From Deltaproteobacteria bacterium (GTDB lineage: Bacteria > Myxococcota_A > UBA9160 > SMWR01), in NCBI GenBank assembly GCA_029261905.1, contig JAJDAM010000200.1, positions 1 through 19,112 of the forward strand: 19,112 nucleotides of DNA, given 5' to 3'. This document shows positions 1-6,850 of this stretch, in pieces. Made by a program: the position numbers and the translations under genes. How positions within the stretch are numbered: the stretch's first letter is position 1; every line of letters starts with the position of its first letter. The notes under the pieces were generated by a model. That model was not told the DNA's origin, searched no databases, and saw nothing but the letters and a program-made list of their open reading frames with translations.

Positions 1-506
1 TCGAACCGGTCGGCGACGAGGTCTTTCCGGTGCTGCGGCAACGCGCTCTGGAGTGCTTCGACGAAGCGAGTCGAGACCTCGGCAAAGTGTTTGCGGCACA
101 GAGATTCAACGAGTTCCCGTGGCTGCGCTTCGATCCGTGCGGTCAACCGTCCGAGACGCTGCTCTTCTTCTTTTGATTCGAAGATCGCATCGAGGGGAGG
201 GAACAGGAAGGCTTTGAGGATGGCTTCCACATCAATGGGGTCGCCAGACGTCGTCAGGCGGTCGAGCGCGACCAGGCGTTGCGCGTTGATCGGAGTTGCA
301 CGTCGATCGATCACTGCGTCGAGCAGTGCTTCTTTGGATCCGAAGTAGTAGTGGACGGAGGCAAGGTTGACGTCCGCCTCCCGCGTGAGCGCTCGAAGCG
401 ATGTTCCGGAGATGCCCTGCTCAGAGAACAATTTTTCTGCCGCGTTCAGGATTCGCTCGCGCGAACTCGCGCCAGAGTCGTCGGAAGTCGATTTTTCCGC
501 TGCCAT
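1..506 (-). CDS. TetR/AcrR-family transcriptional regulator (3' end cut by window edge)
   Basis: Reading leftwards from an ATG at 506-504, the frame stays open to the window edge: about 168 residues are visible and the C-terminus is missing. The N-terminal half is a textbook TetR DNA-binding domain. Residues ~16-62 contain the SRERILNAAEKLFSEQG helix, the turn GTSLRALTREADVN, and the recognition helix LASVHYYFGSKEALLDAVI. The rest is an alpha-helical ligand-binding region whose effector cannot be read. A purine-rich GAGAGGGTGAA stretch just before the ATG serves as ribosome binding site. TetR proteins are usually repressors of nearby transport or catabolic genes. The nearest same-strand neighbour is the MFS exporter 282 bases upstream, so control of that exporter or self-control is the natural guess. 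The family is certain; the target is inference. Confidence 0.93.
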   Translation of the reverse strand, partial: MAAEKSTSDDSGASSRERILNAAEKLFSEQGISGTSLRALTREADVNLASVHYYFGSKEALLDAVIDRRATPINAQRLVALDRLTTSGDPIDVEAILKAFLFPPLDAIFESKEEEQRLGRLTARIEAQPRELVESLCRKHFAEVSTRFVEALQSALPQHRKDLVADRF

Positions 507-597
507 TTCACCCTCTCAGGCATCGCCATTTGCGGCACGCCCAGACTTCTCCAACCCCGAATTTGCGTGGGAGGCGCTCGTCGCGGATCGGACGACT

Positions 598-610
598 GAT
601 TGAAACAATC
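598..610. promoter_or_regulatory. Possible TetR operator: 13-bp palindrome GATTG-AAA-CAATC
   Basis: In the 282-base gap between the TetR gene and the MFS gene lies a perfect 5-3-5 inverted repeat, about 90 bases upstream of the TetR start. On the minus strand it contains TTGTTT, which could be part of a -35 box, but no good -10 follows. Symmetric sites beside TetR genes are typical autoregulatory operators, though these are usually somewhat longer. I see no other gene or RNA in 507-788; the open frames there are low-complexity shadows. Confidence 0.25.
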
Positions 611-788
611 GTTTGGTGGGTTTCGACCGCATCGCAGTGAAACTTGACGAACTCCGGAAAGTCTCTGTGGAATTCGCGGCTTGGGCGGCGGAAGGGGCGG
701 TGTAGTGCGACGGTTTGATGCTGCCGCATGCGCAATCACGCCTGCAGGGTCGTGAAATCCTACGGCAGCGAGCAACCGACGGGTGTAG

Positions 789-2186
789 TCAGCCGCTCGA
801 TTCGTGCTCCAATTTTCCCACCACGCCGGATCCGAGCCGAAGACTCGCCACGACCGCGACTGCTGCGACGGCGCCCATCCACAACCACGAGATTCCGAGC
901 GAATCCGCAGTCGCCCACTGCGACCGGTCGCCGAATGCCACCAGCGCACCCGCCAATCCTGTTCCGAGGCTGATCCCGACGGCATCCGCGACACCGAGCG
1001 AGGTCGACAGCGTTCCTTCTTTCCCTTTGGGCGAGTACGCCATCGCGGTCGTCGTGATCGTGTTGTACGCAATCCCCATACCGGCACCCGCGAAGGCCCA
1101 CGCAACCAGCGCCACAGCGGGCGTCACGTCGGGATCGAGCACCGGATACAGCGACGCGATCGACAGTGCGACGATCGAGCAGCCCAGCGCACAGAGGCTG
1201 CGCGACGAGAACCGGTCCGCCAGCCGCGCTTGCAACTGTGCTGCCGCACTCCACGAAAGTGCCGCAGTCGTCAGAGACAGGCCGGCAAAGGATGCAGTGG
1301 TTCCGTGAATTTCGGTCAGGGCCAGCGGCAGAAATCCCTCGGTACCGAAGAACGCGAAAGCGAGCAGGAACTTGGTTGCCATCGCGGCTGGGACGATCGG
1401 GGCCGCGCGAAGGAAGCCGGCGGGAAGAATTCGAGCCAGTGCTGGCAGCGCGATCGCGGCACCAGCGACCACCGCGCAAAGTGTCCAGATCGTCATCTGC
1501 TGCGCCAAACCCGACAGCATCAGGCCCAGTCCGATCGCGAGCCGGATGCCGCCGGAAGCTTCGCTGATGAAGCTCCGGTCTGGAGTGCTTCCGCCGAGCG
1601 ATCGGATTGCCGGCATCGCCAAGCCCGCCGCGATCGCCACCAGCGGCAACAACCCGCCGAATACCCAACGCCAGCCATACGCTTCCGCGACGGCTCCTGC
1701 GACCGCCGGGGCGAGCAGCGAGGGCACGACCCACGCAGTCGCCATCCAGGCCATCACCCGCGGACGCTCGGCGTTCTCGAAGGTTCGGTTCACGATCACG
1801 AGCACGACCGTGTTCAAGATCCCACCGCCCAAGCCCTGGAAGGCGCGCGCGACGACCACGACCGCCATGGAGGGAGCGCAGGCGGCCAACGCCAATCCAA
1901 AGGCGAATACGGCGAGCCCCCATCCCAACGGGCGTCTCGGTCCGTAACGGGTTGCAAGCCAACCGGCACCGACCAATCCGACGATGCTCGCGAGTACGTA
2001 CGAAAAGAACGCGGAACCGTACAGGTGGCGGCCACCCAGATCCGCGACGATCACCGGCAGCGCAGTGACGACGGACAATTCGTCGAAGGCGTGCAGTGTC
2101 ACGGCCAGCACGCTGCCAAGCAGCAGTGCGCGCTTTCGCGCATCCAGCTCGATCGTCACCCTCGCCCCCGATTGATCCGTCGGCAA
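789..2186 (-). CDS. MFS multidrug-type exporter (DHA2-like, 14 TM)
   Basis: This 465-residue integral membrane protein of the major facilitator superfamily probably exports drugs or small organics by proton antiport. About 14 hydrophobic segments can be counted, matching the DHA2 (14-TM) group. Motif A appears after TM2 as GWLATRYGPRRPLGWG (~75-90). A motif B-like arginine lies in RAFQGLGGGILN in TM4. The TM5 stretch with SLLAPAVAGAVAEAYGWRWVF resembles motif C of drug:H+ antiporters. The longest start is TTG at 2186, with GAGAAG 8 bases upstream; a GTG at 2159, preceded by GGGGGCGAGG, is an alternative that still keeps TM1. It is transcribed towards the TetR gene, and divergently from the esterase at 2274. 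The substrate is unknown. Confidence 0.92.
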   Translation of the reverse strand: MPTDQSGARVTIELDARKRALLLGSVLAVTLHAFDELSVVTALPVIVADLGGRHLYGSAFFSYVLASIVGLVGAGWLATRYGPRRPLGWGLAVFAFGLALAACAPSMAVVVVARAFQGLGGGILNTVVLVIVNRTFENAERPRVMAWMATAWVVPSLLAPAVAGAVAEAYGWRWVFGGLLPLVAIAAGLAMPAIRSLGGSTPDRSFISEASGGIRLAIGLGLMLSGLAQQMTIWTLCAVVAGAAIALPALARILPAGFLRAAPIVPAAMATKFLLAFAFFGTEGFLPLALTEIHGTTASFAGLSLTTAALSWSAAAQLQARLADRFSSRSLCALGCSIVALSIASLYPVLDPDVTPAVALVAWAFAGAGMGIAYNTITTTAMAYSPKGKEGTLSTSLGVADAVGISLGTGLAGALVAFGDRSQWATADSLGISWLWMGAVAAVAVVASLRLGSGVVGKLEHESSG

Positions 2187-2273
2187 CAGGGTAACTTCTC
2201 AGATAAACAAAGTGATACCTGTACAAAAAGGTCGATCGAGGCGCACCCGATCGGCTCGAACTACACTCCGAGC
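2187..2273. promoter_or_regulatory. Divergent intergenic region between MFS exporter and esterase
   Basis: These 87 bases must carry the promoters of both flanking genes. The part from about 2193 to 2230 is AT-rich in a GC-rich setting (AGATAAACAAAG, GTACAAAAAGG), as expected of a promoter. ACCT at 2217-2220 and AGGT at 2229-2232 form a short inverted repeat around GTACAAAA, a possible operator. I could not assign convincing -35/-10 pairs. Confidence 0.3.
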
Positions 2274-2963
2274 GTGGATACGCTGGCGCTGCGCATCAGT
2301 CACAAGACGGTGGAAAGCCGCGACGAGCCGTCGCCCACCGGTGAAGTCCCGGTCGAATGGGGCGAGCATCGGGCGATGTTACTGACCCCGTCTCGGATCG
2401 ATCCGGACAGACGCTATCCATTGATCACCGTGTTTCACGGTGCGGGTCGGCAGGACGAGATGCTCGTGAAGGCTTGCCGCGGCGAACCCGACGCGCGCGA
2501 CGCGCTGTTTCTGGTGCCTCGATCGATTCAACCGACCTGGGATCTGATCACCGGGGCTGGGCGCCCCGATCTCGATTTTCTCGAGTTTGCGTACGATCTG
2601 ATCTATCGGCGATACCCGATCGATGAACGACGGCAGGCGCTGGTCGGCTACTCGGATGGCGCGAGTTATGCGCTGTCGATCGGCTTGTCGAACCCGCGGA
2701 TCGTTCGCGCGGTCATGGCCTGGGCGGCGGGGTTCGTCGCGTACGACAATACCTTCGTGACAGACGACGATCCCAAGCCGGAATTGCTGCTCGAGTACGG
2801 CACGCATGACGAACTGTTCTCGTTCGAGCAGGTCGCGTTGCCGATGCGCGCCAGTCTCGAAGCCGCCGGCTATCGCGTCGAGTTTCGGGTCGACGAGGGG
2901 GGTCGTCACTGGCCTTCGGGTGACTTCCAGCGTCAGGCACTGGACTGGTACGCAGATCTGTAG
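2274..2963 (+). CDS. Small alpha/beta-hydrolase esterase (phospholipase/carboxylesterase-like)
   Basis: A predicted serine esterase of 229 residues with no signal peptide, so probably cytoplasmic. The oxyanion-hole segment is FHGAGRQ (~54-60). The nucleophile elbow GYSDGAS gives Ser127, Asp179 lies in EYGTHDE, and His212 in GGRHWPS: a complete triad in the right order and spacing for the phospholipase/carboxylesterase and PHB-depolymerase-like esterases. The start is GTG at 2274. The frame is open far upstream, antisense to the MFS gene, but has no ATG near the fold's beginning and the upstream translation is low-complexity, so I place the start here although no strong Shine-Dalgarno precedes it. 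It is divergent from the exporter and convergent with the DLH-like gene. The substrate is unknown. Confidence 0.85.
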   Translation: MDTLALRISHKTVESRDEPSPTGEVPVEWGEHRAMLLTPSRIDPDRRYPLITVFHGAGRQDEMLVKACRGEPDARDALFLVPRSIQPTWDLITGAGRPDLDFLEFAYDLIYRRYPIDERRQALVGYSDGASYALSIGLSNPRIVRAVMAWAAGFVAYDNTFVTDDDPKPELLLEYGTHDELFSFEQVALPMRASLEAAGYRVEFRVDEGGRHWPSGDFQRQALDWYADL

Positions 2964-2985
2964 ATTCCATCTGCTACGGGTCGCG

Positions 2986-3003
2986 CCCGAGCGGAAGCTC
3001 GGG
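2986..3003. terminator. Hairpin between convergent genes (bidirectional terminator candidate)
   Basis: CCCGAGC-GGAA-GCTCGGG is a perfect 7-bp stem with a stable GNRA-type GGAA loop. It sits 23 bases after the esterase stop and 15 bases after the DLH stop on the other strand. No T-run follows on either strand, so it is not a classical intrinsic terminator, but the convergent position fits a shared 3'-end structure. Confidence 0.45.
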
Positions 3004-3017
3004 ATGCCGCCAACTCT

Positions 3018-3746
3018 TTATCCGGTCAGCTTTCTCTTGAAGAGATCGAAGACGAGTTCCCACACCTTTTCGGCCGACTCTTCGTGGTAGGCACCTATAC
3101 GCTGCGGGAAGCAGAAACCGTGGTGGGTGCCCGGCCATACATCGAGCCGATAGTCGACATGGTGTTCGTCGAGGGTGATTCGCAGGTCGGCGATGACATT
3201 GTCTTCGACATACTCATCGGTCTCCGCAAAACCGAGGTAGAGCTCGCCCTTCATCTTGTCGGCCAACAGGTGCGGGGAGTCACTCTGTTGCGTGACGATT
3301 CCGACACCATACAGGGACGCTGCTGCCATGAAATCGTCCGGATAGGCGCCGGCGGCGGACACCACGTATTGACCGCTCATGCAGTAACCGATGCAGCCCT
3401 TCGGTCCCTTTGCGACCGCGCGTTCCGACGCGAGGAACGACAGCATCGCGCCGGTGTCGCGCATGACCAGCTCGTTGTTCAGGCTTCGCATCGCGCCGAA
3501 CATGTCCTTCATGCCCTGGTCGTCGAAGCGCGTCATACGGAAGCCGATCCGGTAGTACATGTCGGGCAGTAGCGCGTAGTAACCCTCAGCGGCGATGCGT
3601 CGGCAGAAGTCGCGCAGTTCGTCGCGAATGCCCGGCGCATCCATGTACAGGATCACCGCGGGAAACGGGCCGGTGCCATCGGGGTGGACCGAAAAGCACT
3701 CCATCTGTCCATCGGGGGTTTCGATTTCGAAGGTGCTCTCGATCAT
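3018..3746 (-). CDS. Dienelactone hydrolase family protein
   Basis: An alpha/beta hydrolase of 242 residues, matching the usual DLH length. The nucleophile is cysteine in GYCMSG (Cys122), with Asp177 in AETDEY and His209 in THHGF: the Cys-Asp-His triad that marks dienelactone hydrolases rather than serine esterases. Dienelactone hydrolase opens dienelactone to maleylacetate in chloroaromatic degradation, but most family members act on other esters or lactones, and no other chlorocatechol gene is nearby, so the substrate is open. The ATG at 3746 has GGAG six bases upstream. No signal peptide is seen. It is convergent with the esterase and divergent from the crotonase at 3914. Confidence 0.93.
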   Translation of the reverse strand: MIESTFEIETPDGQMECFSVHPDGTGPFPAVILYMDAPGIRDELRDFCRRIAAEGYYALLPDMYYRIGFRMTRFDDQGMKDMFGAMRSLNNELVMRDTGAMLSFLASERAVAKGPKGCIGYCMSGQYVVSAAGAYPDDFMAAASLYGVGIVTQQSDSPHLLADKMKGELYLGFAETDEYVEDNVIADLRITLDEHHVDYRLDVWPGTHHGFCFPQRIGAYHEESAEKVWELVFDLFKRKLTG

Positions 3747-3913
3747 GGAATCTCCGTGTTCCTGGTGCGACCATTGGGGTCTGGGCCGGGAGGTTGAGTC
3801 TAACAGCGCGAGTGGGCTGTGTGTCGAGCTGGGTCTCCGGTTGTTTCTAGGGCCAACCCCACCCTCGCCGCCTCCGCTTCCGAAGCATTTCGAATCGGGG
3901 TAGATTCTGTTCC
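3747..3913. promoter_or_regulatory. Divergent intergenic region between DLH and crotonase
   Basis: These 167 bases hold the promoters for both flanking genes; no clear -35/-10 pair was found. Directly before the crotonase ATG, GAATC (3892-3896) and GATTC (3903-3907) form an inverted repeat around GGGGTA. The only purine-rich, Shine-Dalgarno-like stretch therefore lies in the loop of a small potential hairpin. GGTTG and CAACC around 3839-3858 make another weak inverted repeat. Confidence 0.2.
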
Positions 3914-4762
3914 ATGTCGACTGAATCCCGTCCGCTCGATACGGGCACCGACGAGCTGTTGGCGGAGCTCGACAGGGGTGTCGCGGTCATCACGCTGAAC
4001 CGCCCGGAATCCCGCAATGCACTCTCGGATCGACTGAGCCCGGCGCTGCGGGAACTGCTTCCAAAGCTCGGCGAAGATCCCGACGTGCGCAGTGTGCTGA
4101 TCACTGGCGCGGGGAAGGCGTTTTGTGCGGGCGGTGACATCAAGGGGATGGGGGGGCAGGGCGGACCGAGTCGTGCCGGCGTGCAGAGCGCGCCGCGCAC
4201 TGCCGAAGCGGCCGTCGAAGATCTGCGAGAGCGACAGGTGGCGCTGACGGGCGCGCTGTACGATCTCCCCAAGCCGACCCTGGCGGCGCTCCCCGGGGCA
4301 GCGGCGGGGGCCGGCTTATCGATTGCGCTGGCCTGCGACCTGCGGATCGCGGCCGAATCTGCGTTCGTCACGACCGGGTTCGCGAATATCGGTCTCGCGG
4401 GCGACTACGGCGCCAGTTTCTTCTTGACCCAGCTGGTCGGTACCGCGAAGGCGCGAGAGCTGTTCTTCGGTTCCGAGCGCATCGATGCCCGGACTTGCGA
4501 GAACTTGGGAATCGTCAATCGAGTGGTCCCGGACGAATTGCTGCGCGAATCGGCACTCGCGTGGGCGCGTGAACTCGCGGCCGGGCCGACGGTCGCGTAT
4601 CGCTACATGAAGGCGAATCTCGATCGGGCACTGCGCACCGATCTACACACCTGCCTGGCGCACGAGGCAGAGGGCATCGTCGCGACCGCGCGAACCGATG
4701 ATCATCGTGAGGCGGTCCGCGCGTTCATCGAGAAGCGTCGGCCCAATTTCAAGGGACGCTGA
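3914..4762 (+). CDS. Enoyl-CoA hydratase/isomerase family protein (crotonase fold, atypical active site)
   Basis: Crotonase-superfamily protein of 282 residues acting on a CoA thioester. The fold begins with VAVITLNRPESRNALS (~23-38). The CoA/oxyanion loop is GKAFCAGGDIKGMG (~67-80), and the second oxyanion segment is AAGAGLSIALACD (~130-142). Aligned by eye to rat mitochondrial hydratase, Glu144 is replaced by Ser136 and Glu164 by Phe156, so ordinary hydratase chemistry is unlikely. The protein has GLAGDYGAS with Asp164, an arrangement seen in isomerase-type and other non-hydratase crotonases such as PaaG-like enzymes. The ATG at 3914 has only a weak ribosome site. It is a single gene, convergent with the TVP38 gene 19 bases downstream. 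The family is sure; the reaction is not. Confidence 0.93.
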   Translation: MSTESRPLDTGTDELLAELDRGVAVITLNRPESRNALSDRLSPALRELLPKLGEDPDVRSVLITGAGKAFCAGGDIKGMGGQGGPSRAGVQSAPRTAEAAVEDLRERQVALTGALYDLPKPTLAALPGAAAGAGLSIALACDLRIAAESAFVTTGFANIGLAGDYGASFFLTQLVGTAKARELFFGSERIDARTCENLGIVNRVVPDELLRESALAWARELAAGPTVAYRYMKANLDRALRTDLHTCLAHEAEGIVATARTDDHREAVRAFIEKRRPNFKGR

Positions 4763-4781
4763 GAACAGAGCGACTCCGGGA

Positions 4782-5486
4782 TCAAGTGGAGCTGGAGTCG
4801 ACGTCCGACGTTTGCGCATCGCCGTCGCGCTGCTCGGCGAGCTCCCGCTTCTTCTTGATTCGTGCCCTGATTCGATTGACGATGATGAAGGCGATGATGA
4901 GGACGGCGAAGGTGCCGGGCGGACGATCGCTGATCCAATCGCCGAGTGACTCGCCGAGAAATACGATCAGGTAGGTGCTGAGTCCGATGCCGGGCAGGAA
5001 GCCGATCGCGGTCCCCAATACGAAGGTGGGAAAGCGCACTTGCGACAGGCCGAGCAGCCAGTGTGCCGGTGGGGCGAGAAACAGCACGAGGCGCACCAGG
5101 ATCACCGTCCGGAGTCCGTTCGTGGCCAACTGCTCGTCGTAACGACGCAGGCGCTCGGGGATGCGACTTTCGGCGAATTCGCGGCCCAGGGTTCGCGCAA
5201 AACTGAAGCCGACGATGCCGGCGCCGACAGAGCCCATCCATGACAGCGCGAAGAGTTGCGGAAAAGAAAAAACGAACCCGCCAGGGATCATGAACGCGAT
5301 CCCCGGCACGAAGAACGGTTCGAGGAGCGCGAAAGCCAGTACGTACAGGACCGGCGCCCAGACCCCGAGGTCTTCGAGAGCGGCTCGCGCTCGGTCGGGG
5401 TCCGAGATCAGATCGAACAATCCGCTGAAGTACACGATCGCCAAAATGCCGGCGATCCCTGCAACCAGCGCCATGCGTTTCGCCAT
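4782..5486 (-). CDS. TVP38/TMEM64 (VTT/DedA-like) membrane protein
   Basis: Integral inner-membrane protein of 234 residues with about six hydrophobic segments, typical in size for the family. The VTT-domain signatures are present: a re-entrant region with VPGIAFMIPGGFVF (~64-77), the GFSFARTLGREFAE segment (~94-107) with its conserved Arg and Gly, and the LAPPAHWLLGLSQVRFPTF stretch (~137-155) followed by GTAIGFLPG. The C-terminus is a basic then acidic cytoplasmic tail. Members are linked to lipid scrambling or transport and membrane homeostasis; this protein's exact role is unknown. The start is ATG 5486, with GGGGAG about 11 bases upstream; Met5 is an alternative. The gene stands alone, with no operon partner. 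Confidence 0.93.
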   Translation of the reverse strand: MAKRMALVAGIAGILAIVYFSGLFDLISDPDRARAALEDLGVWAPVLYVLAFALLEPFFVPGIAFMIPGGFVFSFPQLFALSWMGSVGAGIVGFSFARTLGREFAESRIPERLRRYDEQLATNGLRTVILVRLVLFLAPPAHWLLGLSQVRFPTFVLGTAIGFLPGIGLSTYLIVFLGESLGDWISDRPPGTFAVLIIAFIIVNRIRARIKKKRELAEQRDGDAQTSDVDSSST

Positions 5487-5644
5487 TCTGGTTTCATCTC
5501 CCCGGGCGCCGACTCGTGTGAGCTAGCACAGTCCGGAGCCCGCAGCCCCCGGCTGCACACTTCGGGTCAATCGGGGATCTGGCTTACGGCGCAATCACAG
5601 CGGATCAATGGGAACGATCTCGCGAGAGGCCGAACGGGAGCGCT

Positions 5645-5845
5645 TCAGTTCGCGGTCGCACCCACCTCGGCGCGGGGTTCGATGAAGAGCAGGTAGCGCT
5701 CGGGGGGAAGGAATGCGAGATAGAGCAACACGGCGCCAACGACTCCACCCGTGCACATCACCAGTGCCGCAGACGGATGGTCGTGGGGCTCTTGCCCAGC
5801 GAATGCAGCACGATCGCCATCAGGTTGTTGAAGCACGATGCCCAG
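5645..5845 (-). pseudogene. Possible decayed membrane-protein C-terminus (MFS-like remnant)
   Basis: The 401 bases between the TVP38 gene and the FGE gene hold no convincing intact gene. This minus-strand frame is open for 66 codons in phase with, and after the stop of, the FGE gene. Its second half is a credible transmembrane tail: ALVMCTGGVVGAVLLYLAF then LPPERYLLFIEPR (~27-58), ending at a TGA. The first half is poor in this frame. The +1-shifted frame reads FNNLMAIVLHSLGKSPTTIR, which resembles the late-helix region of spinster-type MFS proteins. The two halves joined by a frameshift near 5765-5775 would look like the last two helices of an MFS transporter. No start codon or ribosome site is seen. 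It may also be chance. 5487-5644 shows nothing beyond a small GCAGCC-CCC-GGCTGC hairpin. Confidence 0.3.
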
Positions 5846-5877
5846 CCCCTCAGGCACCACAGGGCGTGCCTGAGGGG
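5846..5877 (-). terminator. Strong 12-bp hairpin just after the FGE stop codon
   Basis: CCCCTCAGGCAC and GTGCCTGAGGGG are perfectly complementary across an 8-base loop. This is the most stable hairpin I noticed in the window. It starts 10 bases beyond the FGE stop codon, where a terminator for the sulfatase-FGE operon would be expected. No T-run follows on the minus strand, so it may act as an mRNA 3'-end stabiliser or a non-canonical terminator. Confidence 0.5.
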
Positions 5878-5887
5878 TGGCCGCCGA

Positions 5888-6850
5888 TCAAATGGGGTCG
5901 TCGCTCGCACAGCGAAACCCGGTATGGCCGATGCTCGTATCGATCGTGTTCGCGCTTCGAGCCGCGACGCGATACCTAAAACAGTACGACGCGTGACAGA
6001 GGAACGATCCGCCTTTGATCACGCGGTGGCTTCCGGTCGCGGGGCCTGTGGGTCCGACCTGGCTTCCGACACTATGAAATGTAGTCGAGAACCAGTCGCT
6101 GCACCATTCCCAGACGTTTCCGGTCGTGTTGTACAGCCCGTAGCCGTTGGGCTCATACTGATCGACCGGGGCGGTGGCGTAGAAGCCGTCTTCGTTTCGG
6201 TTGTCGGACGGAAACGTGCCCTGCCAGATGTTGCAGCGGTGAGCGCCAGCGGGGGTGAGTTCGTTGCCCCATGGGTAGAGCTTCTGGTCGAGTCCGCCGC
6301 GCGCCGCACATTCCCATTCCGCCTCGCTTGGCAGTCGCTTCCCGATCCACTCTGCGTAGGCGTTGGCGTCCCGCCAGCTGACGTGGACGACTGGGTGGTC
6401 GTCGAGCGCATCGAGGTTCGACTGCGGCCCACTGGGCCGGTGCCAGTTCGCTCCGTCGACCTGCCTCCACCACGGCGCGTGCGCGACTCCGCGGGTGGTT
6501 GCGAAATCGTCTGGCAGCAGACCGGCAAACACGAACGACCAGCCGATTCGCTCGGCGTCCGTCTGGTATCCCGTCGCCTCTGCAAATTCTCGGAACGCCG
6601 CATTGGAGACGGCGGTCTGGTCGATCCAGAATGCGTCGAGCGAAACCTCCCGGACCGGGCCTTCACCGTCGGCCCGAATCGCGGAGGGCCCTTCGCTCCC
6701 CATCCAAAACGACCCGGGACCGATTCGCACCATTCCTTCGTGCTGTTGCGATTGGGAAGCGCGAGGCGTCGCGCTCGGTTCGTCGTGCCCCGGTGGAGCA
6801 CTTCCCGATCGGGATGGCGAGCAACAAGGCACGCCGGGCTCGTCACTCAC
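5888..6850 (-). CDS. Formylglycine-generating enzyme (SUMF1/FGE family)
   Basis: Oxygen-dependent enzyme that converts the active-site cysteine of type I sulfatases (CxPxR) to formylglycine in the cytoplasm. The protein has 320 residues. The FGE-sulfatase domain starts at MVRIGPGSFWMGSE (~40) and runs to the end. The decisive C-terminal signature is complete: KGGSFLCHASYCFRYRVAAR, followed by SANTIDTSIGHTGFRCA. Cys285 and Cys290 match the copper-binding catalytic pair of human FGE (Cys336/Cys341), which distinguishes a true FGE from other family members. The N-terminus has a CCSPSR element. The start is GTG at 6850, overlapping the sulfatase stop by 8 bases (GTGAGTGA), so translation is coupled and the adjacent sulfatase is the obvious client. 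Confidence 0.96.
   Translation of the reverse strand: MSDEPGVPCCSPSRSGSAPPGHDEPSATPRASQSQQHEGMVRIGPGSFWMGSEGPSAIRADGEGPVREVSLDAFWIDQTAVSNAAFREFAEATGYQTDAERIGWSFVFAGLLPDDFATTRGVAHAPWWRQVDGANWHRPSGPQSNLDALDDHPVVHVSWRDANAYAEWIGKRLPSEAEWECAARGGLDQKLYPWGNELTPAGAHRCNIWQGTFPSDNRNEDGFYATAPVDQYEPNGYGLYNTTGNVWEWCSDWFSTTFHSVGSQVGPTGPATGSHRVIKGGSFLCHASYCFRYRVAARSANTIDTSIGHTGFRCASDDPI

Noticed and set aside
804..2273. Very long plus-strand open frame antisense to the MFS gene and continuous with the esterase
   Set aside because: Composition is rich in R, Q, S and H with no domain pattern; it is the mirror of the MFS codon bias. The esterase fold begins only after 2274.
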